Source: Seonamhaeicola sp. S2-3 (GTDB taxonomy: Bacteria; Bacteroidota; Bacteroidia; Flavobacteriales; Flavobacteriaceae). Taken from it: DNA of 64,000 bases. The notes beneath the pieces were generated by a model. The model ran no database searches. It saw only the letters and a program-made list of their open reading frames with translations, and was not told the origin of the DNA. This document shows positions 18,603-27,821 of the stretch, one piece after another. Position 1 is the stretch's first letter, and each line of letters opens with the position of its first letter. The stretch spans positions 2,429,001 through 2,493,000 of the forward strand of contig NZ_CP019389.1 of assembly GCF_001971785.1 (NCBI RefSeq), given 5' to 3'. The position numbers and the translations under genes were made by a program.

Positions 18603-21023
18603 ATGAGATTTAAAGTTTCAATATTTAAAATGGTTAGTGTATGCATGATTTTTATTACTATAACATCATGTACAACATCTAATAAAGAGCTTCTTGAGAG
18701 AACAAAAAACAATATAAACTCAAATTGGTTGTATCTAGAAAACAATACAGAAGAAATAGAAGAAGCATTACAACGCAATAACTGGGAAAAAATAGATTTA
18801 CCCCATACTTGGAATGCATTAGATGCAACAGATGTAACTCCAGGATACAGGCGTAATGCTAGTTGGTATAAAAAAAACTTATTAATACCTAAAGTTGAAA
18901 ATCAAATTTATAAACTGAACTTTGAAGGTGTTAATATAGAAAGTGAAGTTTATGTTAACGGAAAAAAAGTAGGAGGTCATTTAGGGGGCTATATAGGTTT
19001 TTCTTTTGATATTACCAATGTTATTCAAGAAGGCGAAAATGAAATTTTAGTTAGGGTAGATAATAGTTATAATCCCGAAGTAATTCCTTCACAAAAAAGT
19101 GATTTTTTTATTTTTGGAGGTATAACAAGAGATGTTTGGTTAGAAACGCTTCCAAAAGAACATTTATATAATTTAAAAATAACCACCCCACAAGTCTCAA
19201 ATGAAAATGCAGAATTATTGGCAACAGTTCAAGTTAATAATCCTAATAATGACACAAATTTACAGGTAAAAGCATCGTTATTGGATAGTGACGGAAACTC
19301 AGTGGTTTCATCACTTGTAGAAATATCTGAAGGTACATCTAAAATTAATTTTAAAAACATTCCAAACCCTAAACTTTGGCACCCAGATACTCCAAATTTA
19401 TATACATTAAAACTTCAGCTAATTCAAGACCAGATAATAAAAGACGAAATAGAAGAACGTGTAGGTTTTAGGTGGTTTGAATTTAAAGATTACGGAGCGT
19501 TTTATTTAAACGGTAAGCGCTTGTTGTTAAGAGGTACCCATCGTCATGAAGAACATGCGGGAGTAGGAGCAGCTATGAGTAATGAACAACACAGAGCTGA
19601 TATGGAACTTATAAAAGATATGGGAGCCAATTTTGTAAGGTTAGCCCATTATCCGCAAGACCCCGAAGTTTATAAAGCTTGTGATGAATTAGGCTTATTG
19701 GTTTGGGATGAATTACCATGGTGTAGAGGTGGAGTAGGAAATGACACTTGGAGAGCAAACACCAAAAATATGCTAGGAGAAATAATAAACCAAAATTATA
19801 ACCACCCCAGTATTATTATTTGGTCTTTAGGAAACGAAATTTATTGGTTGCCAGATTTTGAAAATGGCGATGATAGAGAGCAGATTAATAAGTACTTAAA
19901 GGAGTTGAATGATTATGCTCATAAACTAGACCCTTCAAGAAAAACAGCCATTAGAAAATATTACGAAGGCGCTGATATTGTTGATGTGTTTTCGCCATCT
20001 ATATGGTCTGGGTGGTATTCAGGAAGTTATAAAAGCTACCAAAAAGCAATTAATACTTACAAAAAGCAGTATCCTCATTTTTTACATGCTGAATACGGTG
20101 GCTCTAGCCATTTAGGTAGGCATACAGAGAATCCTATTACTGGTGAAGGTAAAATAAAATCCGACGGTTGGGAAGAAGCCATAGTACAAACCGATGTAGC
20201 CAATATTGCACAAATAGGAGATTGGAGTGAAAATTATATAGTTGATTTGTTCGATTGGCACCTTCGAATTTCAGAAAACGATTCCACTTTTGTAGGTAAT
20301 GTACAATGGGCATTTAAAGACTTTGGCACACCCTTACGACCAGAAAATGCTATCCCGTACATGAATCAAAAAGGACTGGTAGATAGAGCAGGCAACCCTA
20401 AAGATGCTTTTTATGTGTTTAAAAGTTATTGGAGCAGAGAACCATTTACTTATATAGAATCCCATACCTGGAAAGAGCGTCAAGGACCTAAGGGCAAACC
20501 ACGAAATATTAGTGTTTATAGTAATTGTCCAGAAGTAGAACTGTTTTTAAACGGAAAAAGTTTAGGGGTTAAAAAACGAGATACAAAACAGTTTCCTGCT
20601 TCAGGATTAAATTGGGAGGTTTATTTTAAAGAAGGGATAAATACACTTGTTTCAAAAGGAGAAAACATTGATGGTACTTTTGTACAAGACGAATTAAAGA
20701 TAAATTATAGGTATAAAAAAAATGGTAAAGCAAGGGCTTTAGAACTCAGTTATGAAAAGTTAGATAATGGAAACTATTTAATTACAGCAACAGCTATTGA
20801 TAAAAATGGACTTAGATGTCTCGATTATGAAAACAGAGTATATTTTCAATGTTTAAGTGGAGGCGAAGCTATTGTAAGCCAGGGTACTCCTACAGGTAGT
20901 GAGATTATAGAAATGGCCAATGGTAAAGCTTCTATAGAAGTAAAAAGAGATAAAAAAGGAACTCCTCTACAAGTTATGGTGTTAAATCAGAGTTTTAAAG
21001 GCACTTATTTAAAAATAAAGTAA
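18603..21023 (+). CDS. Glycoside hydrolase family 2 enzyme (beta-galactosidase/beta-glucuronidase-like)
   Basis: 806 residues with a lipoprotein signal (ITSC). GH2 layout: jelly-roll sugar-binding domain (~40-185; YRRNASWYKK, NVIQEGENEILVRVDN), an immunoglobulin-like domain (~190-290), then the TIM barrel. The acid/base is Glu412 in WSLGNEIYW and the nucleophile Glu497 in HAEYGG, followed by C-terminal beta domains including a DUF4982-like segment. RGTHRHEEH and the catalytic pair are intact, so it should be active. It would remove a non-reducing beta-linked galactose, glucuronic acid or related sugar from the same glycan as SusCD. A terminator directly upstream suggests a separate promoter or read-through control. 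Confidence 0.92.
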   Translation: MRFKVSIFKMVSVCMIFITITSCTTSNKELLERTKNNINSNWLYLENNTEEIEEALQRNNWEKIDLPHTWNALDATDVTPGYRRNASWYKKNLLIPKVENQIYKLNFEGVNIESEVYVNGKKVGGHLGGYIGFSFDITNVIQEGENEILVRVDNSYNPEVIPSQKSDFFIFGGITRDVWLETLPKEHLYNLKITTPQVSNENAELLATVQVNNPNNDTNLQVKASLLDSDGNSVVSSLVEISEGTSKINFKNIPNPKLWHPDTPNLYTLKLQLIQDQIIKDEIEERVGFRWFEFKDYGAFYLNGKRLLLRGTHRHEEHAGVGAAMSNEQHRADMELIKDMGANFVRLAHYPQDPEVYKACDELGLLVWDELPWCRGGVGNDTWRANTKNMLGEIINQNYNHPSIIIWSLGNEIYWLPDFENGDDREQINKYLKELNDYAHKLDPSRKTAIRKYYEGADIVDVFSPSIWSGWYSGSYKSYQKAINTYKKQYPHFLHAEYGGSSHLGRHTENPITGEGKIKSDGWEEAIVQTDVANIAQIGDWSENYIVDLFDWHLRISENDSTFVGNVQWAFKDFGTPLRPENAIPYMNQKGLVDRAGNPKDAFYVFKSYWSREPFTYIESHTWKERQGPKGKPRNISVYSNCPEVELFLNGKSLGVKKRDTKQFPASGLNWEVYFKEGINTLVSKGENIDGTFVQDELKINYRYKKNGKARALELSYEKLDNGNYLITATAIDKNGLRCLDYENRVYFQCLSGGEAIVSQGTPTGSEIIEMANGKASIEVKRDKKGTPLQVMVLNQSFKGTYLKIK

Positions 21024-21102
21024 AAATTGAAGTAAGGTTTACAAATATCAATGATTTGTAAGATTATTGGTTGTGTTCTCTTTGCTTTTAAAATAAAATA
21101 AC

Positions 21103-21129
21103 CCTGCCATAAATATAAATTTAGGCAGG
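21103..21129 (-). terminator. Terminator at the convergent end of GH2 and nagB-like genes
   Basis: CCTGCC (21103-21108) pairs with GGCAGG (21124-21129), extended by a few A-T pairs. On the minus strand it is followed by T-rich sequence, so it mainly serves the deaminase gene; it may also stop GH2 transcripts. Confidence 0.6.
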
Positions 21130-21167
21130 ATTAATAAGTTAGCTATTAATCAAAATTCTATAGGGTT

Positions 21168-23095
21168 TTAATAATGCCATCTCACAAAAGCCTCCATAGC
21201 AGCGTAATGCGCTAAACCTAATTGGTGGTATATATGGGCTGTTTCACTATTACGGTCTTCGGCGCGTTGCCAAAACTCTCTACTATCGGTTCCTTGAAAC
21301 ACAACACCATCCTTTTGCGATTGGTGCTTAAATATGGCCTGACGTTTTTCCAATACTTGGTCTGGACCCATTGGTACTGCCATTTCTATTTCATCAATTC
21401 CCCATTCTTGCCATGCGCCTCTATATAACCAAAGCCAGCAGTCGTCCATGAATTTCTTGGGTTTTAAGCGTTTTACCGCTTCAAAAATAGCATCTAAACA
21501 AACTTTATGGGTGCCATGTGGGTCTGCTAAATCTCCCGCTGCATAGATTTGATGGGGTTTTACTTTCTCTATCAAATCCATAGTGATTTGTATATCTTCT
21601 TCACCAATGGGGTTTTTCTCTATTCTTCCAGTTTCATAAAATGGTAATTCCATAAAATGAATTTGTGCATCTGTTATGCCTACATAATAACAAGTGGCCT
21701 GTGCTTCTCCTTTTCTTATAAGCCCTTTTATGTACCTTACCTCTGGAATATCTATTTCACTGGCTTTTTTGTTTTTAAGGAATTTGGATGCTTTTTTAAA
21801 TATGTTTTCGGCTGCTTTACTTTCTATTCCAAACTTGTCATTGTAATCGCATACAAAACTGGCAAATCTTAATGCTTCATCATCTGCTACTGCTATATTA
21901 CCTGAAGTCTGGTAACCTACATGAACCTCATGACCTTGCTCTACCAATCTTTTAAAGGTGCCGCCCATACTAATAATATCATCATCGGGGTGTGGACTAA
22001 AGATGAGTACGCGTTTTTTGGCGGGTTCTGCGCGTTCTGGTCGTTTACTATCATCGGCATTGGGTTTACCTCCGGGCCATCCTGTAATGGTGTTTTGTAG
22101 TTGATTGAATATTTTTATGTTGATATCATATGCTGGACCTGAGTCGGTTAAGAGATCACTCATGCCGTTTTCTATATAATCGGCATCGGTGAGCATTAAA
22201 ATGGGTTTCTTTAGGTTTAATGCTAATCCTAAAACGGCTTTTCTGATGAGTTTATCTGTCCACGTTACTTTTTCTACTAACCATGGCGTGTTGATTCTTG
22301 TTAGCTTTGAGGAAGCGGCTTGATCTAGTACAAAGATAGTGTTGTTGTGCTCTTGTAAATAGGAAGCGGGTACTTGGTTGGTTACGGTTCCTTCTACGGA
22401 GGCTTTAATAATGTTTGATTTTCCTTCGCCCCAAGCCATAAGTATAACTCTTTTAGCTTCCATAATTTTCTTTATTCCTAAGGTGATGGCGGTTCTTGGG
22501 GTTTTTTGTAAGCCTCCAAAATCGCCACTAGCGGCTACTCTGGTTATATGGTCTAAAGCTACTAATCTGGTTTTTGAGTTTTTTAAAGAACCTGACTCGT
22601 TAAAACCTATATGACCATTACCTCCTATGCCCAGTATTTGTAAATCTATGCCGCCTAAGGCTTCTATTTTTGATTCGTATTGACGGCAGTAATCTGAAAT
22701 GGCTTCTTTGGATAGGGTGCCGTCTGGAATATTAATGTTCTCTGGCAATATGTCTACATGGTCAAACAGTAATTCTTTCATAAAACGTACATAACTGTTT
22801 ATAGAATCGGGTTCCATGGGGTAGTATTCATCTAGATTAAAGGATACTACATTTTTAAAGCTTAGGCCTTCTTCTTTATGTAGTCTTACCAATTCTGAAT
22901 AAAGCCCTTTGGGGTAGAGCCTGTGGCTAATCCTAATATACAGGGTTGCTTTTGTGCTTGCTTTACTCTAATTAAATCGGCTATTTCTTGGGCTACTGCT
23001 TTTGAGGCTTCGGTTGAGTTTTCAAAAACAATGGTGCCTACATTTTCAAATCTTTTTTCAAAACCTGTGGCTTTGTCTATGCTACTCTTTAACAT
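21168..23095 (-). pseudogene. nagB: Glucosamine-6-phosphate deaminase fused to a PIG-L domain, with a one-base frameshift
   Basis: Two overlapping minus-strand frames form one gene. The first (from 23095) holds the start and the phosphate loop GLATGSTPKG and runs into TAA at 22886-22888. The second continues the NagB fold (LYSELVRLHKEEG, FNLDEYYPM, GIGGNGHIGFNE) and then a PIG-L/LmbE deacetylase-like domain (IFSPHPDDDIISMGG, DPHGTH). The junction reads ACC CCA AAG GGC; a -1 step on the heptamer CCCAAAG (22913 to 22907) restores the exact family sequence. An intact protein would be about 640 residues, the usual size of this Bacteroidota fusion. It would convert glucosamine 6-phosphate to fructose 6-phosphate and ammonia. 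A sequencing indel, a real inactivating mutation and a programmed -1 frameshift all fit. Confidence 0.85.
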
Positions 23096-23126
23096 GATTG
23101 ATTTTTATTTTTATTTCTTTTTGTTT

Positions 23127-24452
23127 TTATTTTTTTGACCAACTTTTGTACTTATGACCCCAAATGGCAAAAAATAGAATGAAAGCATAACATGGGATTA
23201 AAATCCAGTAACTACTGGTTGATGCAGTGGCAATAGCTTCAGCCTTCTGTGTTCCGTTAGCTATTAGTTCATGCTTATTTAAATCTACAATCCTTCCGTA
23301 TAAAGGCGGGATGATGGCACCTCCAGATATAGCCATTATTAATAAAGCCGAAGCTGTTTTTGTGAATTTCCCTAAACCATCTAATGTTAGTGGCCATACT
23401 GCTGGCCACACTAAAGCGTTAGAAATACCTAAGGCGGCTACAAATAAAACGGATGTAAAGCCTGTGGTAAGTAGTATGCATATGCTAAAAATAATTCCTA
23501 AAGCAGCACTAATTCTAAGAGCGGTGCCTTGTTTTAAATATTTTGGTATTAAAAACACGCCTAAGGCATAGGTAAACACCATGGCCAATAGCGTTAAAGT
23601 GGTAAAGAATTTAGCATCGGCTGCAGGAAATCCTAAGGATATTCCATAGGCTATAATGGTATCTCCCGCAATCACTTCGGCACCTACATAAACAAAAAGT
23701 GTTAAAACCCCTAGCCATAGGTGTGGGAACTGAAAAATACTGGTTTTAGCAGTAGTATTGGTAGTATCTTCGGCTTCGGTTTCTTCGGCTTCAACATGTG
23801 GTAAAGGTGCTTTTCTTATTAAAACGCCAAGTACTATAAGTACGATGGCCATAATAAGATAGGGCATAAAAACACTGTCTGCCATGGTATCTAAAAGCAC
23901 ACCTTTTTCTTCTGCTGAAGCGGTTTCTAGTTGTTCTTTTACTTTGTCTATGCCCGATAGTAATAAGGCTCCAAAAATAAAGGACCCTAAAGCTCCTGCA
24001 ATTTTATTAGCTATCCCCATAATGGCTATACGTTTGGCACCACTCTCTATAGGTCCTAAAATGGTAATGTAGGGGTTTGAGGCTGTTTGGAGTAAGGTCA
24101 TTCCGGTGCCTTGAATAAATATACCTATTAGAAAAATCCAATAGGTTCTAGCTTCGGCTGCTGGTATAAAAACTAAGGCGCCTATGGCCATAATGATTAA
24201 ACCTAAAGACATACCTTTTCTGTAGCCTATTTTGTTTAAAATGTAAGAAGCGGGTAAGGCCATAACCACAAAGGATATGTATGATGCGGAGGCTACTAAA
24301 TAGGATTGCGCATCGGTTAACTCATTGATGGTTTTCATAAAGGGTATGAGTGCGCCGTTAATCCAGGTTACAAAACCGAATATAAAAAATAAACTTGCAA
24401 TGATTGCTATGGGAACTAGGTTGGTGTTAGGGGAGGTTTGTGATTTTGCCAT
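23127..24452 (-). CDS. FHS-family sugar:H+ symporter (probable N-acetylglucosamine transporter)
   Basis: 441-residue inner-membrane major-facilitator protein with 12 helices. It belongs to the fucose-galactose-glucose:H+ symporter group: FFIFGFVTWINGALIPFMK in helix 1, YRKGMSLGL after helix 2, GTGMTLLQTASNPYI in helix 4, and PAVWPLTLDGLGKFTKTASALLIMAISGGAI in the C-terminal half. It ends 32 nt before the start of the NagB-like gene and shares its strand, so it likely imports an amino sugar such as GlcNAc (NagP-like). Fucose or another hexose is possible. The N-terminus MAKSQTSPNTN fits the family's short cytosolic start. Confidence 0.85.
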   Translation of the reverse strand: MAKSQTSPNTNLVPIAIIASLFFIFGFVTWINGALIPFMKTINELTDAQSYLVASASYISFVVMALPASYILNKIGYRKGMSLGLIIMAIGALVFIPAAEARTYWIFLIGIFIQGTGMTLLQTASNPYITILGPIESGAKRIAIMGIANKIAGALGSFIFGALLLSGIDKVKEQLETASAEEKGVLLDTMADSVFMPYLIMAIVLIVLGVLIRKAPLPHVEAEETEAEDTTNTTAKTSIFQFPHLWLGVLTLFVYVGAEVIAGDTIIAYGISLGFPAADAKFFTTLTLLAMVFTYALGVFLIPKYLKQGTALRISAALGIIFSICILLTTGFTSVLFVAALGISNALVWPAVWPLTLDGLGKFTKTASALLIMAISGGAIIPPLYGRIVDLNKHELIANGTQKAEAIATASTSSYWILIPCYAFILFFAIWGHKYKSWSKK

Positions 24453-24649
24453 GTGTTTTTAAGATAAAATTAATTTAAGGATTACTTATTATTTTATAAA
24501 TATATAACCTTAATTAATTGAATAATTAAAATTATTAAATAATAGGGGGTGACTTTAATTATTTCGACGAATAACTATTTATGTTCAATAAATAAAGTAT
24601 TTTTGTATTTAAAGGAGTAGTTCTTATCTAGTATTTATGATTTTTTAAG

Positions 24650-24677
24650 CATTATCTAGCAAAGTGTGTATATAAAA
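24650..24677 (+). repeat. Extra IS256-like inverted-repeat end outside the element
   Basis: Matches the left terminal repeat at 24680-24705 and its following bases in the same orientation at 22 of 28 positions (shared AAAGTGTGTA). It suggests a second, older insertion or a duplicated end. Confidence 0.5.
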
Positions 24678-24710
24678 CCGACACTATCCCTTAAAGTGTG
24701 TAAACAAAAT

Positions 24711-25120
24711 TTATAGAGGGTTTAACTTTTCTATAATCCCCCTTTTTTTTCAGATATAGTTAAAAACTGGTTTAAAATAATGCCTCAATTATGAATTGGC
24801 ATAGACCATTTTTTTATAGTCTCACTTAATGTTTAAAAGTAGATTTTCTACAACATTATCTGTTGTGAACTACAGTTTGTTTCTGGTATATTTTCTAATC
24901 TTTTCCTTTGAGATTTTCAATAAGGTTTGTGGAGTAAATAAATTTCCTGATGTCTAAAGGGAACTCATAAAAGGTTGTTAGTTTCTTCCAATTATCCCGT
25001 TAGTTTTTAATAGTATATGAATACTTGGGGTTTCATGTCTTCGTAAAGTCGTTTAAAGCAGCTTTGGCAACCTCTTAGTAGGCGCATTTCTAATAGCATT
25101 TTTTATTTGATGTACTACAC
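24711..25120 (-). pseudogene. IS256-family transposase remnant
   Basis: Fragments in family order but broken by stops and frame changes: CVVHQIKNAIRNA (near 25120-25082), NWKKLTTFYEFPLDIRK followed by FIYSTNLIENL (24993-24898, then a stop), and KKWSMPIHN, stop, GIILNQF (about 24815-24759). The stop replaces the conserved Trp of the usual NWG motif (TGA for TGG). The N-terminal half is missing. Clearly non-functional. Confidence 0.85.
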
Positions 25121-25122
25121 AT

Positions 25123-25152
25123 AAATATCGAAGGTTGCAACCCTCGATATTT
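25123..25152. repeat. 30-bp near-perfect palindrome inside the IS remnant
   Basis: AAATATCGAAGGTTG followed by CAACCCTCGATATTT, with one mismatch. It lies between the right terminal repeat and the transposase remnant, where some insertion sequences carry hairpins that block transcription from outside. Confidence 0.6.
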
Positions 25153-25210
25153 AAACTTTACACACTTGGTGAGATAGTATCTTTAGTTGATTGAGTTAGT
25201 ATATTGGTTG

Positions 25211-25939
25211 TTATTGCTCTCTAATGCTTCCAGATGTACTGTTGTTTTTGTTTACTGTTTCAGGGTTTCCGTAATATTTTATATCTCCACCACTAGTTGC
25301 ATTTGCTGTAAGTTCTTTTGAAGTATTAACGGTAATATCTGCGCCACTAGTTACTTCAACATGGCTAGATTTTGCTTCTAAATCTCTTGCGTTAATATCA
25401 CTACCACTTGTAGCTTCAGCAATAAGTTTTTGGGTTTTACCAGATAAACGCAAATCACTTCCGCTGGTAGATTTACAGTTTAAAACAGTTGTAATAACAT
25501 TTAAATTCATATCACTTCCGCTTGTAGTTTTTAATTCTAATTCTTCAGAAGAAATTGTGTTTGTAGAATTAACATCACTACCACTAGTAGCACTAATAGC
25601 AGAAATGTTTTTAAAACTTACATGAATTTTTTTAGCCGAAGCTTTACCAACATTTTGTTTGGTGTGTATTTTTAAAACACCATCTTCAATATCAGTTAAA
25701 ATAAGCTCATGTAAATTTTCATCGGCTTCAACAGTTATACCTTCTTGATTGCTTTGGGTTAAATAAACATCTAAACCTTCGCTAGCTTTAATTGTAGAGA
25801 AAGATTCTGATACTGTTCTTTCTTTAGTAATAACGTTTCCATTTCCTTTAACTCCAGAGCCAAAGTTCATATCAAAATTGCACGATGAAAGCATTAGGCT
25901 TAATACAGCAGCTACAATGATTTTAATTAATGTTGTCAT
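25211..25939 (-). CDS. GIN-domain (DUF2807) lipoprotein with a TSGSD repeat ladder
   Basis: 242 residues with a lipoprotein signal (LMLSSC) and a GIN/DUF2807 'head' domain. The body is a run of short repeats: ATSGSDV, TTSGSDM, STSGSDL, ATSGSDI, VTSGADI, ATSGGDI, then STSGSIRE, spaced about 16-20 residues apart, as expected for a right-handed beta-helix with one Ser-Gly-Asp turn per coil. Such proteins are frequent in Bacteroidota next to PspC proteins; their function is not established. It is followed on the same strand by the decayed IS and lies 109 nt downstream of the PspC gene. Confidence 0.88.
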   Translation of the reverse strand: MTTLIKIIVAAVLSLMLSSCNFDMNFGSGVKGNGNVITKERTVSESFSTIKASEGLDVYLTQSNQEGITVEADENLHELILTDIEDGVLKIHTKQNVGKASAKKIHVSFKNISAISATSGSDVNSTNTISSEELELKTTSGSDMNLNVITTVLNCKSTSGSDLRLSGKTQKLIAEATSGSDINARDLEAKSSHVEVTSGADITVNTSKELTANATSGGDIKYYGNPETVNKNNSTSGSIREQ

Positions 25940-26048
25940 GATTATTTGTTTTTTGATTGTGATTTGTTATTGGTGTGTCAAATATCTCTTTTAATGTGTT
26001 AGATTTATAATTTAAGTTACTGAATTGTATTTTTTTGTTGCTGAATTG

Positions 26049-27818
26049 TTACTCGTCTTTAGATTTTATTTCAACCCCTTTTTTATCAACTTTTATGCTT
26101 ACATCTTCAGCTTTAATTTTAATACTTTCGTTATTTATTTCTATATCAGATGCATCGTCTTCATGTTTGTTTTTATCTTCTATATTTTTTTCTTCAGGGC
26201 AATCTAAACATTCAATATCATCTTCAATAATTTTAAGTAAATGGTTAATGTTTTCAACAGAAACTAGATTGTTACTACTCTTATAATAGCTTAAAAAAGA
26301 CTTAGTATTTTTATTAAACTTTACAGTGGTTTGTTCTGGTAAATTTAAGATTATAGTGACTTCTTGATCGCTAAATTTATTGTTAGAATTAGTAGATAAA
26401 AAGGCATCTAATAAAAGTGTGTTATTTTTTAAGCTATAATTATAGTTTATGTTTTTAGCACGCTCAATAGCTTTGTCGTAACTGCTACCATCAGCTGTTT
26501 TTTTAAGGTGTATAGATGCTAATGAATCTGTAGTAGATTTTACAATAATTCTAAGGTCAGAATTGTAAATAGTTTTTTCTCCGTTTTCATTTTTTGCAAT
26601 TTTAAAAGGTTGGTTATTACGATGAAAACTATTCATTATATCATTAGTAACCATTTTTACTTTTAGGGTATCATTAGCCCTAATATTTAAGGTGCTTTTT
26701 TCTGTGTAAGTTTCATCAAAAGCATGTTCGCTAGCTTCTCTAATACCCACAATAACTAACGAAATAACAGCTATAAACCAAACGCCTAATAGGGTAAATT
26801 TAGCCACATTGCCTATAGATTTTAAATTGTTTATTAAAATTTTTAAACCCAAATAAAACAAGAAGAAAAACGGAATACCCACTGCAAAAAGCGTTAATAA
26901 AGACACTAGCCAAATAGGCGTATTACTGGCACTAATAATACTTGCAAAATCACCAGGAATAGCATTTAAAACACCTACAGAAAAAAGCGCAATTATTAAA
27001 GAAATAAGAGTTAAAGCACCAATTATTATTAACAGAATACCAATAAATTTTGCAAATACTTTAAAGAAGAACATAAATATTTCTCCTATGGTATCAAAAA
27101 AAGCACTTGATGAAGACTTTACTTTATTAGTTTGTTTTTTTATATCTACATTTTTAGCAGCATTGCTTACATTTTTAGCAGCCCCAGAAACACTATCAGA
27201 AACATTTTTAGCAACATCACTTACCGTTTCTGTTACATTTTCAAAACCGTCTTTAATTTTTTTTTCAATATTACTAATGTTAACAGGTTCTCCTGTCATC
27301 ATTATTTTTTCGGCAGTAGTTTTAGCTTCAGGAACTAAAATCCACAGTATAATATAAAGCAATATACCAGTACCTAAACCAAAAAATAGTATTATCCAAG
27401 CTAAACGCACCCATAAAGCATCTACACCAAAGTAATGCGCTAACCCAGATGAAACACCACCTATATAAGCATTATCGGTATCTCTAAATAGTTTTTTAGA
27501 AGCACTTGTTTTTTTAGTGTAAGTACTTTGAGGCTCATCTTCAAAAATCTCGTCATCAACCAAATAATCTTCGGGTTGCCCCATAATGGCAATAACTTCA
27601 TCTACTTCTTTAATTCTTATAACCTCTTTATGGTTTTGTACACGTTCATTAAAAAGTTCGGCAATTCTAGCTTCAATATCAGCTATTATTTCAGATCTAC
27701 CTTGAGAATCTGTAAATGAACGTTTTATGGCCTCAAGATAACGTTGCAATTTCAGGTAGGCATCTTCATCAATATGAAAAAAGATACCAGCTAAATTTAT
27801 GTTGACTGTTTTATTCAT
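26049..27818 (-). CDS. PspC-domain membrane protein
   Basis: 589 residues. The N-terminal 95 residues are a soluble helical segment (INLAGIFFHIDEDAYLKLQRY, SEIIADIEARIAELFNE). A PspC domain follows at about 107-170 (DNAYIGGVSSGLAHYFGVDALWVRLA and a helix). Then comes an amphipathic region with repeated KNVSD/KNVSNA units (~190-225), four or more transmembrane helices (~235-370) and an extracytoplasmic C-terminal domain ending in alternating acidic/lysine stretches. It starts 3 nt after the PadR gene, so the two are co-transcribed and PadR probably represses it. A role in envelope stress is suggested by the domain and context only. Confidence 0.9.
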   Translation of the reverse strand: MNKTVNINLAGIFFHIDEDAYLKLQRYLEAIKRSFTDSQGRSEIIADIEARIAELFNERVQNHKEVIRIKEVDEVIAIMGQPEDYLVDDEIFEDEPQSTYTKKTSASKKLFRDTDNAYIGGVSSGLAHYFGVDALWVRLAWIILFFGLGTGILLYIILWILVPEAKTTAEKIMMTGEPVNISNIEKKIKDGFENVTETVSDVAKNVSDSVSGAAKNVSNAAKNVDIKKQTNKVKSSSSAFFDTIGEIFMFFFKVFAKFIGILLIIIGALTLISLIIALFSVGVLNAIPGDFASIISASNTPIWLVSLLTLFAVGIPFFFLFYLGLKILINNLKSIGNVAKFTLLGVWFIAVISLVIVGIREASEHAFDETYTEKSTLNIRANDTLKVKMVTNDIMNSFHRNNQPFKIAKNENGEKTIYNSDLRIIVKSTTDSLASIHLKKTADGSSYDKAIERAKNINYNYSLKNNTLLLDAFLSTNSNNKFSDQEVTIILNLPEQTTVKFNKNTKSFLSYYKSSNNLVSVENINHLLKIIEDDIECLDCPEEKNIEDKNKHEDDASDIEINNESIKIKAEDVSIKVDKKGVEIKSKDE

Positions 27819-27821
27819 TTT

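Larger units (their letters stand above)
24680..25181 (-). mobile_element. Decayed IS256-family insertion sequence
   Basis: About 500 bp bounded by imperfect inverted repeats: 24680-24705 (GACACTATCC..AAAGTGTGTAAAC) and 25156-25181, whose complement reads GATACTATCT..AAGTGTGTAAAG. The ACTATC and AGTGTGTAAA cores match. Inside, on the minus strand, are fragments of an IS256 (Mutator-like) transposase. A full element is about 1.3 kb, so more than half is deleted, including the N-terminal catalytic part. It fills most of the 758-nt gap between the FHS symporter and the GIN-domain gene. The flanks (24453-24649 and 25182-25210) show no other feature. Confidence 0.82.

Noticed and set aside
21168-23095. 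Asn in the GIGGNGHIGFNE loop of NagB as loss of a catalytic Asp
   Set aside because: Asn at this position is common in non-enterobacterial NagB proteins as I recall, so it does not by itself indicate inactivity.
26025-26286. Plus-strand frames opposite the PspC, NagB and SusC genes
   Set aside because: They are antisense shadows of well-supported genes, with Phe/Ser/Leu-rich composition and no domain.
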